From Batkoa obscura (Eukaryota > Entomophthoromycota > Entomophthoromycetes > Entomophthorales > Batkoaceae): 64,000 nucleotides of DNA. The DNA lies in NCBI GenBank assembly GCA_030770535.1, contig JASVEC010000054.1:62001-126000 (forward strand), written 5' to 3'. This document shows, piece after piece, positions 37,527-49,352 of this stretch. A program made the position numbers and the translations under genes. Below the pieces are notes generated by a model. The model saw only the letters and a program-made list of their open reading frames with translations. It did no database searches and was not told the DNA's origin. Every line of letters starts with the position of its first letter. Within the stretch, counting starts at the first letter, position 1.

Positions 37527-37600
37527 TGCTTCAGCCCAGGTTCGAACTGGAGACCTTCACCTTGTAAGGGTGACGTGATAACCAACTACACTACCGAAGC
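37527..37600 (-). tRNA. tRNA-Val (TAC), second copy
   Basis: The reverse complement is identical over all 74 positions to the tRNA at 14,928-15,001, including the TAC anticodon and TTCGAAC T loop. The flanks are unrelated. It lies ~140 bp from the DUF1295 start. Confidence 0.95.
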
Positions 37601-37898
37601 AACTTGCTTACGAGTTAAAATAGAATTTTTATATAATACTATTGTCATACTTTATTAATCTAGTTGTAGATGTACATGCTTGATCTCGTTATACTTATCT
37701 ATATTTTATTGATTGTAACTTTTGTTTATCTATTTTCTACTTTTTGTTATTTTGCACCTTAAATGTTTCTACCGAGTTTTATCTCTGATGAATTATATGT
37801 ATTACTAGTAAATTCTTAGTTAATTTGTTAAGCTGATAGCTTTATAATAATCACACTAAGTAGGAAAATGCTTATGGAAATTGTTAATATTGGATATA

Positions 37899-37999
37899 TG
37901 GGGGTGCCTTTTTTGGCTTCATTACTTTTTTTATCTTTTAAGCACCATTCGAACGAAAAAATTGCGAGTAAAATTCTTAAACACAAAAATACACCCCCA
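37899..37999 (-). mobile_element. MITE copy, near-consensus
   Basis: 101 bp from TGGGGGTGCCTTTTTTGGC to ATACACCCCCA, TA on both sides. Both tips carry the full five-base G/C run. Confidence 0.92.
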
Positions 38000-38093
38000 T
38001 ATAGTTTGTGAAAATGTGATATTATGCAATCCTATTAGTACTCTAATATAATAGTGATATTTGAAAATGATATTTTATAAATGTTCCAATACA

Positions 38094-38192
38094 TGTGGAT
38101 GTATTTTTTTGTTTAAGAATTTTACTAATAAACTTCCACTCAAATAGCACTTAAAAAATGCAGAAAGTAATAAAACCAAAAAAACACCTCCA
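38094..38192 (+). mobile_element. MITE copy
   Basis: TGTGGATGTATTTTTTTG to ACACCTCCA, with CA at the left flank and TA at the right. It lies ~95 bp from the previous copy in the opposite orientation. Confidence 0.87.
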
Positions 38193-38799
38193 TACTGTTA
38201 AATAGTTTAAATCAATAATATATTTACCTAACAAACGCTCATTTTCATAATGATTTTGTATTACTATCAAAAATAATAATGTTATTTCTTTTTAAATTTT
38301 TACGCTATATTAGTTATTTTATAGTGATGGAAAATTAAAATACTATGTTGCACATTTTTGATAGAGATATAAAGCTCCTATAAAAGCCAATCTTCTTTGG
38401 GACAGACAGAAGTAATATTTAAGTTTATTTTGATAGGATTTCCATATCATTAAGTTTTTAAAGTAATAAATACATTAAGCAACTTGAATAATATTTTTCT
38501 ACTTCAAAATAAGAGTATAATGATTTTTGGTATTAGTCTCATTAATCATATATAAATACATAATTTATATTACTTAAATATAAAATAATTTAGCTTGTAA
38601 TCAACTATTTATTGAAGTCAATCAACTATTGAAAATATGAATAAACCGATAAAATTAACTAGGAACTTAATAGCGAATTAAGCACTAAAATTAACAAAAA
38701 TGATTGGTGAGCTAAAACAAATGAATTGGCGAATTCTGGTATGGGTATATCATTGATAAGTAAATAATCTTTTCAAAGCCTCTGCTATTCTAAACTAAA

Positions 38800-39383
38800 A
38801 TGGTAAGCTACTACTATGAAAATATTTAAATAGAGAGAATGGAATCTAGATAAAGGATACGATATACATCCATCAAAATATCAATTATAGAATGAATACA
38901 ACATCAACTCGAGCTTGGTTTCAACAAAATTGAAAATAGTATATGGCTTAGATAATAGATTGAAATTTATAAATAAATATAATAAGACTGTAAAAGAAAT
39001 GCAATTAAAACAATACTCTAGGCTAAAGGTGCTGCTCCATCATCCTCTTCCGGAGGTAAAAATAAGAAGAAGAAATGGTCAAAAGGAAAAGTAAAGGATA
39101 AGGCTAACAATGCCGTTATCTTTGACAAGACCTCCATGGATAAATTAATGAAAGAAGTACCAACCTATAAACTTATTACTCCTTCTGTTCTTGTTGATCG
39201 TCTTCGTCTTTCCGGTTCTTTAGCTCGCGTTGCTCTCCGTGAACTTGAAAAGATGGGTCATATCCGTCTTGTTATTCACCACGGTTCTCAACTCATCTAC
39301 AGTAAGGATTTTGTATTTTAAATTTTGTTAGATATTAAATATATATTTTAGCTCGTGCTACTGGCGGTGCTGCTGACGAATAA
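38800..39383 (+). CDS. RPS25: 40S ribosomal protein eS25
   Basis: Three exons: 38800..38802, 39022..39301, 39352..39383, 104 aa. Exon 1 contributes only the ATG, placed directly before a GTAAGC donor. The first intron is 219 nt, much longer than others here. The protein begins [20 protein letters not shown] and continues [39 protein letters not shown] and [19 protein letters not shown], ending GGAADE. eS25 lies at the 40S head near the E site. An intron right after the start codon is common in ribosomal protein genes. The choice of exon 1 is an inference, because other upstream ATGs lack a fitting donor. Confidence 0.9.
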
Positions 39384-40963
39384 ATTTAAACCAAAATATT
39401 AATAAATATTTATTTGGATTATGTATTCATTGGTTTTAACAGCTTATTATTTAACAAAGTGACACCTAGTACAAATTATGTTTTTCATTTCGATTTATAC
39501 AGGATTTTTGTTATTATCAATGATATTAGGAAAGACTAAGTGAATCGAAAATAGAACTAATTTTAGTATTTATAAACATGGCTTGATTCAACAACCTCAA
39601 CCATAGGTGAATTAGTATTTTACAGCTCATGGCTGCTCTATTTTAAGAATTAATATCATTTTCAGGTAAATGCTTTATAAGAATTTTAAGGCTAGCAAAC
39701 GGATACTTTCTAAATTTGATATATAATTAATATAGTAATATTACTATGTAAAATGTACTCAAAGAACAATAAGTTATTTTGTAGAGGCTTTTTAGACATC
39801 ATGAAGTCAAAACAAGCTATTATTATAAAAAAACTACGTTTATAGAGTAGTATCAAAATACTTAATCACAAATAAATGAACCATCTAAAGTTAAAGCTTA
39901 TATATTTTTTAGTTCTTTACAATTTTTTTAATAGATACTAATTAATAAAAATATAATATTTAATGCTTTATCAATATTGAATCTAAAATCTAAAAATTAT
40001 TTCAAATAATCATTTTTACTAACTAGTTATATCTTTCTAATATTAATATAAAACACTACAGGTAACTCGAGGGAACCAAAATTATATTTGTAAATTTGAT
40101 TTTACTACCATTATTTTTGTTTTATTTTGACATACTATTTAATCAAAACTTACAGAAAGCTAAGTGTTGTATTTGATATTAATCATTTAAAGTATGTCCA
40201 AATAGCAAGCCTAAAGATCTTATTAAAATATAAATGATCCAAATATAGTAAACATGTTCATCCCTAAAAAGCTGTTAAATTGGGTAGCTTAATTTTGAAA
40301 AAAATAAAGTAAACATCTTAGTAATTGGCTATACTATTGGAAATTAGTAGTAGAAAGCTAGTTCTATTTTATATCACGAGTGATAAAGACAAAGTAAGGA
40401 AAGAGAAAGGGAAAGAGTATCAAATATCAAGAAGCGAGACAATAGTGAATTACCTTAAATTCAAAATTCAAAACAGTGAAGGCATATGAAAATAACACTT
40501 AGAAAGACTATTATTTTACGTATAGGAAGTAAAAAAAACAAAGAGACCCAAGAGGCTGTTGAAATTAAAAGGTGTAACGTGTTGAAATTTTCTAGGACCA
40601 AATCGAACTGGATGAATATTTTAGAGATAATATATTCTTAATTGATAATTTTTTATCAGATGATAAAATTAGCCAAAAAGAACTTTTTGAAGTTAGCCGT
40701 ATGGGATTTCATGAAATATAAGAGTGGGATAGAGGTTTTCTTGATATAAAAGAGGCTATGTTTAAATGAGAAATGGATGGGATGGCTAAAATAAGCAAAG
40801 CATGACATGTTTTTAATGATCAACAATTAAATCAAAAGAAAAAAGAATACTTTGAAAGTACGAAATATAAAAAGACTAATTTAAAAAAGACAGAGTCTAA
40901 TAGAGTAAATTTTAATATTGTTAACTAGCATTATTTAATAATTCATAAAAATTGATTTTATAT

Positions 40964-41061
40964 TTGGAATGTTTTTTGTGTTTAAGAATTTTATTAATAA
41001 ATTTTCCACTTAAATAGTGCTTAAAGATGGAAAAAGTAATGAAGCCAAAAAAACACTCCCA
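40964..41061 (+). mobile_element. MITE copy within the gene relic
   Basis: TTTGGAATGTTTTTTGTG to ACACTCCCA, with the GTTTAAGAATTTTATTAA core. The left tip is diverged and flanked by TA. Confidence 0.82.
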
Positions 41062-41510
41062 TTTGATAATGGTGAAATGATAGGAGAACGGTATTTGAAA
41101 CAACAAGAGATTTAAATGTCATTAAGTTACAATTTTATTATTGACAAAATAATAAAAGATGAAAATTATTTCATCATCCTTATAGTGAGGAAACAGATGG
41201 AGGAAGTCTTTGTACTTTAAATAACAATAGTAATGATAATGCTTATCTTAACTCTTATCCCAGTAATTACGAATATCATGATCAAGCAGAAATTATGGGT
41301 TAGATAGATGAGTAAAGTAATGAAGATAAATTGATTGATGACATAAATAATAGTGAGTAAACGTCAGAACGGCCGAAACAAGAATATTTTAGAGGATGAA
41401 TTGGAATTCTAAATCAGAACAAAATGAACGAAAGATAATATTAATATTAATAGAAATGGAAATGAAAACGAAAACACTAACATTAATAAAACAAATCATA
41501 ACTATAACTA

Positions 41511-41521
41511 TAACTATAACT
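41511..41521. repeat. Short (ATAACT)n tandem run, about 41,500-41,521
   Basis: Four tandem hexamers in CATAACTATAACTATAACTA, encoding Asn-Tyr repeats in the relic's frame. Confidence 0.7.
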
Positions 41522-41824
41522 ACAGGGAATATATAGAGAATTTACTGAATTTAAACCAGGATAATGATTCAACGAATGTACCAATGTTAGATAAAAATAA
41601 AATCAACAAGTAAAAGGTCTAGCGACAATCTTTTGTTTGAAATAACAAAACATAAAAAGCATAATGAAACAAATAAATATTTAAGTATATGTAATGCTAC
41701 TTTCATGAAAAAAATAATAGTAGTGCTGATTTATGTAATAACAAGGTAAACATCTAAAATAGAAAAAAGTTATAAAAAAATTTCAGGTTGTAAATTTGTA
41801 GACAATTTAAATTTAATCAATATA

Positions 41825-41919
41825 TAGGGATGTGTTTTTTTGTTTAAGAATTTTGCTGCAATCTTTCCACTCAAATAGCGCTTGAAAAATGGAAAAATAA
41901 TGAAATCAAAATAGCCTCA
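41825..41919 (+). mobile_element. MITE copy
   Basis: TAGGGATGTGTTTTTTTG to ATAGCCTCA, TA on both sides, with the core GCGCTTGAAAAATGG. Confidence 0.85.
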
Positions 41920-42198
41920 TATAGAAACTCTTAAATCAAGGATGACAATGAATATCAAAGACAATAATAATAGTAATCTAATAATGATTCTAACAATTAA
42001 GGTATGTAAATATAAAGTCAAACACAATTAAATACATTTTCAAATAATGAAGGCCATCTTTAAATTATTGTACCTTTTGATTATTAGTAGCTTATCTATA
42101 TTTAATATTAAGTTTAATCAAAGTGCTATGTTATCTATATTACAGGTTTTGAAAAAAATAAAAATGAATATTTGGTATTTTTAATATAAATATAAATA

Positions 42199-42297
42199 TG
42201 AGGATGATTTTTTTGGTTTCATTACTTTTCCCATCTTTTAAGTACTATTTGAGTGGAAAAATTGTTAGTAAAATTCAAATAAAAAAATACATCCTCA
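42199..42297 (-). mobile_element. MITE copy
   Basis: TGAGGATGATTTTTTTGG to TACATCCTCA, TA at the left flank and TG at the right, with the core GAGTGGAAAAATTGTTAG. Confidence 0.87.
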
Positions 42298-43897
42298 TGT
42301 ATTAATTTTATACATTTGGGATAGTTTATTTGCTTATTAAAATTGATACTATTACTTTAAAAATTTTAAGGTATTTAATAGGATTAAATTAATTTAATAA
42401 AAATTCAAATTATCATTTTGTTTTTAATTTTATAGAAGTACTTTAAAGTCTTTGAATTTAAAATTGTAGAAAATTAGGATAAACACTAATTATACAAGAT
42501 TGACTGTTAGTTTTTTCCTTGTAAACTTATAAAAAAGCTTAAAATTAAAATTAATTTAGGATAAAGTTGCCTATATATCAAGGCCGAAATTAATTAAGGG
42601 AATATAAAATTAAGAGAATTTCAATAAACTTTAAATAAATTTTGAGCGGTGAAACTGAATACCATCTCTTTGGTATAAGAACTAGTGATTTGTTTATCTT
42701 CTTTATGCTTTTTTCTCTAGTTTTATTATAAAACGTTAAATTAAATTCGGAACAAAGAAAGAGATAGGAATGATAATAGTAACAATAATAAATGTGAATC
42801 ACAAAATAAAGAGTTATATAGCAGTAGAAAGCAACTAGTATAGAAATAAAATAAACTGAACTTTTTTTAATGAAATCTAGAATTTAGAAAGATCATAATC
42901 AATAATTATTATACCATTATTATTCAAGAATAATTATATTTCATAAAAACGGCAAAATGAAGGCCGATTGATAAATTTAATCTGAATATATTTATGTAAC
43001 TCAAAGAAGATAAAATAATATAACCCACCAATTAAATAAGAGGTAATAGGTAGTATAACTCTAGATAATCCTAGATACTAAAAAGGTCGAATTAAAATAA
43101 AATTTAATCACCATTTTGTTGTACTTTTAACTATGATTGGCTAAAATTAAAAGAGCTTGAGGTATCATGAGTTCTTAATAATTTATTTATAAGTTTTATT
43201 AAGTAATTTAATATTGGTGAAAATCGCCTGTTTTATTAAAGGAAATAATAAATTTATTTTTATATATTTAGTTGATCACTAGATCTAATTCTTAATTATA
43301 TGAAATAATCATGTTTATTAAAAATAAGTATATTATAAAAATATGTAATATATTATTTAACATTATATTATCATATACACGGTATATATAATATATACAC
43401 ATTAATTATATCTCGTTAAATTAATATATTATATACCCATCAAATTTAAATCATAAAATTATTTCCCCACTATCAAAATACTGTATTTTACTAGTTTAAT
43501 TATTTATTTAAATAATATTAAGGAAAGAAAATAAAGGGAGAAGGAGAGGGTAAACTTAATAAATAATTAAATAAAAATAAATCCATTATCGTTATTATAT
43601 TATTCATTATAATGAGAAACTCAATAAATATTGTTGAAACTTCCAGAGTTTAATCTCTCATTATAATAAAGAACTTTCTTTAATACATATTTTATATTTA
43701 TGTTTAATTAATATTCGAATAAAAAATTGTTGTACCAGCCAAATATTATATTAATTAAACTATTTCAATTTATGATACATAATCTCTACTACTTACAACT
43801 GTCTTCTAATATTGTACGAATTCTAATTTGTATAATAATATCCTCTTTTACCAGAAAAATTCATTATTATTGCTGTTGTTACTATCACCACCTCTTA

Positions 43898-44155
43898 TTA
43901 TGTTATTACAAGTTTTGGAGCTTCTTCAATACTAGTTTTATTGAAAAAGTTATTGATATCAGCAATAGAACGTCTACGATCATTGTTCATCTTGATTAAA
44001 CTGGGATAAGACGGTGTACGATCATAATCACAAGGAGAGTGAGTTGTAAATACCTTTTGAAATCTTGAAAAACGTACTGATTTTTTTGGTTCCATATTTA
44101 ACTCTTCACTTTCTATTAAAACCATTGCTTCTATCGTATTAGTATTATCTTTCAT
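43898..44155 (-). CDS. Small protein with a PP1-docking (RVxF-type) motif, function unknown
   Basis: 85 codons from ATG (MKDNTNTIEAMVLIESEE) to TAA, single exon. It contains KKSVRFSRFQKVFTTHSP followed by CDYDRTPSYPS and a basic RRRSIADIN helix. KSVRF is a classic RVxF docking site for protein phosphatase 1. RRRSI is also a plausible protein kinase A/B site. The codon pattern is protein-like in an otherwise empty 8 kb, with a long AT-rich 3' neighbourhood. I recall similar short VRF...YDR proteins in fungi but cannot assign a family. The intact start, stop and motif order support a real gene. Confidence 0.55.
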   Translation of the reverse strand: MKDNTNTIEAMVLIESEELNMEPKKSVRFSRFQKVFTTHSPCDYDRTPSYPSLIKMNNDRRRSIADINNFFNKTSIEEAPKLVIT

Positions 44156-47100
44156 TATCTATATATTAATATTGAAGGTTGTAATTTTGACTTAATTAAA
44201 ATCAAACACTAGCTATAAAGCTATATTAAAATGAATAGAAAGAGTAGATAAAATTATTAAGAAAGAAAGGAGATTTGAAGTAATTACACTACTAATTTGT
44301 AATCTTATATTTTCAAAGTATTGTTATTCTTAACTGAAGCTGAATGAAACAAATCAAAATACAAATCTGTTAAACTTTTTATTCAACGTCAATGAATAAC
44401 TTACCTATTTATACTTTTTTCTAGAATGAAACTTAATTGGTGAAAAATTAAAAATATTAAATAAGTCAAAACTTAATTGGTAAAATAAAAGATTTAAATA
44501 TGTATATGAAAATGAAAATGAAAATGAAAATGAATTAGATTTATAGTGAAGGTGCTTAGTTACTATAAAAATAAATAACGCTAAATCTTTTTTTATTGAT
44601 TGTTCCTTTTAATATTTAGTGAAATTAATTGGTCATAATTTATCTCATAACTTAGATCATATCTATATTATTGGCTATAATCTAGCAATTTATATTTTTT
44701 CCGAGGTTTTAATTCTCATCAAATGATATAATGGGAAACTTTAAAACCTTAAGTTTAGTTCCTTACTTAATTTGATAAAAGTCATTGAATTGAATATGAT
44801 TGGCTTAATATGATATAACTTTACCATGATTTTATTGATTCGTCGCACCCTTCTCATTCTCAACTACTTAAATAATCAATTGATTGTTTTGGGGGTACTT
44901 TATTGATCAACGTTGTAACTAATTTTTGTATATTTTAATATATGATAATCGTATTATTTCAATAATTGTATTTATTAATAAAACTATATTATTTATATAT
45001 AAATATATTATATAATAATATAATAACAAGAACGATAATACAATTATAAATTACTAAACATTCTTATTGAATTTTAATCTTTAGTTTATAATTATATAAA
45101 ATAATAGTATGTTTCGTAATATATCTTATATATTTTATCTAATCTAATTAAATTGAATTATTTCTAAAAAATTATAAATCTAGCTTATTTTAACCATATA
45201 TAATTAGCAATATTAAATAGCGAAAAAATGAAAAAAAAGGCAGTTCACTATTTAATTCAATTAATTAAGGCCATGAATTTTAATAACTTTATGTACATAA
45301 AAGCATTCATTGTCATTAAGAAATATTTAACTTAATAAATAATGTCCTAAACAAAAAAGGGAGGTTGTATTGTTTATAAATATGTACATATTATTTATAA
45401 ATTAAGTTTTGTTTCTATTTTATGTTTTATTTTATACACTACTTTATCTGATCTTATTTTCTATCAAAAATAATACATTTCACTCTTCCTTCATTATACT
45501 ATTTCAAGTTAACTAATTATGCAACCAAAATAAAAACTTTTTTTAAATGGTATAATTAAAATATTCAACATTAGTTAAATTCCATACTTATATTTTAACT
45601 TTTTATAAGTTGTAACACTATTATTTAATATTCTCGTTTTATGTTAATACTGTTTCCATGATATAGAACGGCGTGACTAGCTGAATTTATTAAATTCTAT
45701 AATATTAATATTAATATTAATTAATTAGTATCTATCATCGATATCTTTAATATCTATTTATGTAGAAAGTATTTTGTTTTATTAATGCTGCTTATTTTAA
45801 AAAATGAAACGACTGAAACAAAATAATTAAAACAAAGCTGTTCAAAGCTCTATAAAATTTTAAAGACATTAAAAATAATCGGAAAAACAAAAGTCGGAAT
45901 TAGAACTCTAAATTTTATTGCTTACATTAATAATCCTTAGTAGCATGGTCGGTAACATTACTAATTAGAACATAACTTAATTAACAATTATATTTAAACA
46001 CATAATTTATATATGGGCTGGTATTCTTAGTAGCAAAGATATCAATATTTAGAAGCAGCAATGCCGCTTTGATACCAATTAAAAAATTAAAGGAAGTTTT
46101 AATCTATCTTATTTTTAATAATAAAGGCTTATAATGTGGATACTATTTTTTAACGAATCCTATAGTTAAAATAGAAACCTTTATAGAAAGCATACAAAAT
46201 AACTATCAATTTATAGTACCTCTTGTTATGCTATCAGTATTATAAAACAATTTTTATATTTAAAATCATAAAAAAGAATAGTGTCCATTTAGACTTTCAA
46301 CAGGTAATAAATTAGATGTTACCTGTAAATAGAAATTTACAGGTTGTCTTATAAAATATTTTGAAAATAATAAAAATATAAAACACAATTTTTTTGAAGA
46401 AATAAGCTGAGCTAATTAAAATAATGTAAAAAGTTGCTAATATTGAAAGGGACTTTTTCAAATTTCTTTTTAAAGTAACAATTAGATTTATTTAAGTATA
46501 GCCATACTTATTAAAAATGTTGCTTTACACTGTTGTGGTTCTATATGGTCTAATTAACTGTCCACTCAAGAGTAAACTTAGCTAAAATTTAAGCACAAAA
46601 TTTCAAAACAACTAAACAATGACTAAATCTAAAGATTATCGCCAATTAAGGAACTAGAATCACAACAGCCACATATAATTTTGAATTCAACCAACATAAT
46701 GATTTTGAACCTTTTCTTATTTTAAACCTTTGGCTATAATGCATATTTTTTAATAAAAGAGTAGCTTTGTTATTTAAATATTACAACGCTTTTAGTTTTA
46801 TTTGAACAAAGGGTATCAAAACAAAGAAGGGTACAGGTTTATACAATGGCCTTGCTAAGGTTGAAAAACAAAGAGCAAGAGAATATAAAATATAAAACTC
46901 ATGAAACAATATTATAGATACTTGGCTTCTTTGTTTTCTCTTAGCAAAAAATAAAATCCCAGATGCTGCAGTTCTTTTATGACTTTTTTGGCGTTGGTTC
47001 TTATAACCAAATCACTTGTCAATTAATTCTTTTGAAACCTAACTCTTGTATTTTAATCAAATGTAGCATAACTTCTTCTCCAAAATAGGCAGTTAATTAG

Positions 47101-47264
47101 ATCGCAAAAGAGTTGGAACAGTTGTGAGCGCTAATTTAGTCCTTTATTTGATAAAATAAGCTAACAAAGGATTCTAATTTCTATTAAAATTTTAATTATT
47201 GAGTAAAAAAATTCCAAAGTATATAAATAATTAATTTATGGCCTACTATTATTAACTTTTTAAA
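44156..47264. other. 3.1 kb AT-rich intergenic region
   Basis: No gene, tRNA or MITE seen. A (GAAAAT)n run lies at 44,509-44,532. The 46.0-47.2 kb part is slightly richer in G/C but has no long frame. Confidence 0.45.
44509..44532. repeat. Simple repeat (GAAAAT)n
   Basis: Four tandem hexamers (ATGAAAATGAAAATGAAAAT) ending GAATTAGATT. Confidence 0.85.
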
Positions 47265-48614
47265 ATGAAGCTACAATTAGAATATTTATCAGATATTTTA
47301 TTAGAAGAAGTCTTTAAGTTAATCAACCCAAAAGAGTTGTTTCATTTGCGCTCTTTAAATAAATATTTGTTTAATATTGTAAATCGAGCTATTGAGTATA
47401 ATTTATCTCACTGCGTTTATGACAAATATGAATTTAAACAATATAGACGTTTACAACAATTATTTATTGAGGGAAATGGGAAAGCAATGAAGCATTTGGT
47501 TATTAAACATAGTAATTTTGAGTATTTAAACTATTGTTCTAATATAACAGCTGTCAATTATAAAGATTTGTTTATTGAGGAAGATACTATCATGGATGGT
47601 ATCGGTAACAAAATTGAAATTAAGTTACCAAAATTAAAGATAATGACCATTGATCTATTATTTGTGGGATGTTCCGATATACTAAATACATTTAGTAATT
47701 ATTTACATCAAATAGAGGTTATTCAACTCAATGGCTTATTAAATGAAAATATTCAATGTATTATTCAAAGTTTAAATCCTAACAGATTGAGATCATTTAG
47801 CTTGTATTTGATTTCAAAGCTCAGTCTCAATGGCTTAGATATTATTAAATCCAAGTTCACTAAATTGAACTTGTTATGTTTAAAATCAACTTATATCACT
47901 ACTCCCAGCGAATTTAATCCCAATATCAGCTTCAACTCTAATTTAGAATTAATAATTGAAGGTGTTTTTGATACTAATTTCGATATGAGTTGCCTTGGAG
48001 ATTTAAACAAATTAAAAAGGGTGAAACTAATAGATAAATCAGGCATATATTTTAATAGAAATATTAGAGATGATAATCAAATACTTAATAACAATGGTGT
48101 TAGTATTATAAGTTACTTTGACATAAATAATCCAATCAACAACGCAAATATAAATTTGTTAGCACCAAATAGAATTTATGTTAATCGAGTTTCAATTGAA
48201 TTGTTAAATTTGATTTATTTGTTGCCAAATATCGAAAGTATGTGTATTGATCGTTTAGATTTTGATAATAAAGGGGTATTTAATGCAAGTAAACTAACTA
48301 TAAGCGATGGTACCTGTATGGAGTATACAAGCTATTTGTTTTATAAAGTCAATCTAATCAAGTGCAACTTTATAAAATATATTATCATTCATAAGTTTCA
48401 ATCTTGTTTTGATAGTTTATTCTACTTTATGTCTTTTTTCCCAAACCTTAAAGTAATCAAAATTACTCATTTTATTTTAGAAAATTCAAGTATTGAAGTT
48501 AACTATGACCCTATCACTCCTCTGCTACTTATTACTCCTATGGAATCTAGTGTGGATTCAAAAGCCTATTCCGAATTAGATAAAATCCCAAAGTTACGTT
48601 GGATACAAATATAA
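47265..48614 (+). CDS. F-box-like / leucine-rich protein
   Basis: Single exon, 449 aa. The first ~45 residues (LEYLSDILLEEVFKLINPKE, LFHLRSLNKYLFNIVNR) have the F-box pattern. This motif binds Skp1 and links a substrate receptor to SCF ubiquitin ligases. The rest contains irregular leucine-rich units (IEVIQLNGLLNENIQCIIQ, NRLRSFSLYLISKLSLNGL, LPNIESMCIDRLDF, FFPNLKVIKITHFI) like those of the large, lineage-expanded fungal F-box/LRR families. Start: TTTTAAAATGAAG. There are no introns, unlike most neighbours, as is usual in expanded F-box families. Its position at the edge of the transposon cluster suits a fast-evolving duplicated gene. The substrate is unknown. Confidence 0.7.
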   Translation: MKLQLEYLSDILLEEVFKLINPKELFHLRSLNKYLFNIVNRAIEYNLSHCVYDKYEFKQYRRLQQLFIEGNGKAMKHLVIKHSNFEYLNYCSNITAVNYKDLFIEEDTIMDGIGNKIEIKLPKLKIMTIDLLFVGCSDILNTFSNYLHQIEVIQLNGLLNENIQCIIQSLNPNRLRSFSLYLISKLSLNGLDIIKSKFTKLNLLCLKSTYITTPSEFNPNISFNSNLELIIEGVFDTNFDMSCLGDLNKLKRVKLIDKSGIYFNRNIRDDNQILNNNGVSIISYFDINNPINNANINLLAPNRIYVNRVSIELLNLIYLLPNIESMCIDRLDFDNKGVFNASKLTISDGTCMEYTSYLFYKVNLIKCNFIKYIIIHKFQSCFDSLFYFMSFFPNLKVIKITHFILENSSIEVNYDPITPLLLITPMESSVDSKAYSELDKIPKLRWIQI

Positions 48615-49015
48615 AAAACCCATTTCATGTTTATTTATCCTTTATTATGAGCTTTTTATTATATTTAAAATAAATTTTGAAACCTTGTGCTTATTTTAAT
48701 AAAAAGTGCGTCTAAATAGTATGACCAAAATTATTCAATAAAAATGCTTAGGAACAAAACAGTTGCTATTGCAATTGGGTTTGTTCATTGAGTTTGATCC
48801 TTTTTAAGTTTTTAAATCTATAAGGTGTTTTTCAAGGTAATTTGACTTTTTGAATAGATCTGTTCTGGTTTAATTTGTACAGGAAAACTGACTTGCTTTT
48901 AGATATTAGAGATATTTCCAATTGTAATTAATGACTTTTAAACCAATTTTAACTTGAGAAGTCAGATTATTTTGAAGAATACTTTTATAATTTCTTTCAA
49001 TAAAAGTATAATATA

Positions 49016-49113
49016 TAGAGATATATTTTTTTTGCTTAAGAATTTTATCAACAGTCTTTTGGCTCAAATAGTGCTTAAAAAATCGAAAAAGTTAAATCAA
49101 AAAAACATCCACA
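49016..49113 (+). mobile_element. MITE copy
   Basis: TAGAGATATATTTTTTTTGC to AACATCCACA, with the core GTGCTTAAAAAATCG. TA at the left flank, TG at the right. Confidence 0.83.
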
Positions 49114-49321
49114 TGTATTATTCTAAAGCTTTTTTAACAGCTTTAGTAAGTTTCTGATATAAAAAATTATTTTGCAAAATAAGAATACTAACCCAAATAT
49201 TAATTTATATTGTACTGCAGTAATTAACGTTATATCAGTATGTTTCCTAGTTAAATAGTGCCAAACTATTGCTGAAAAAAATGCAAACAAAGAAAATAAA
49301 CTAAGCCAACACTTATGGTTT

Positions 49322-49352
49322 TTTATTTTTATTTTTATTTTTATTTTTATTT
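49322..49352. repeat. Simple repeat (TTTTTA)n
   Basis: About five tandem copies, like the block at 23,302. Confidence 0.85.

Larger units (their letters stand above)
37601..38799. other. Intergenic region upstream of eS25, with two MITEs
   Basis: Apart from the MITE pair at 37,899 and 38,094 no feature is seen. The eS25 leader ends CTGCTATTCTAAACTAAA just before its ATG, a pyrimidine-rich start as usual for ribosomal protein genes. Confidence 0.4.
40595..41640 (+). pseudogene. Degraded, unidentified protein-coding relic interrupted by a MITE
   Basis: One plus-strand frame reads as ordered protein for ~40 codons (QIELDEYFRDNIFLIDNF, then KISQKELFEVSRMGFHEI). It continues past a stop as EWDRGFLDIKEAMFK. 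After the MITE at 40,964-41,061, Asn/Ser-rich text resumes (EETDGGSLCTLNNNS, SYPSNYEYHDQAEIMG), again with several in-frame stops of all three types. I do not recognise the family. Stops of mixed type argue against a recoded stop and for decay of a host gene. The boundaries are approximate. Confidence 0.45.
39384..43897. other. 4.5 kb AT-rich region with gene relics and MITEs
   Basis: No intact gene. It holds a degraded coding stretch (about 40,595-41,640), three MITE copies and an (ATAACT)n run. The rest is low-complexity A/T. Confidence 0.5.

Noticed and set aside
38803-39021. snoRNA inside the first intron of eS25
   Set aside because: No convincing C (RTGATGA) and D (CTGA) boxes or H/ACA layout could be found by eye.
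40595-41640. Stop-codon recoding as an explanation of in-frame stops in the relic
   Set aside because: All three stop codons occur, and every intact gene in the window uses the standard code with TAA/TAG ends.
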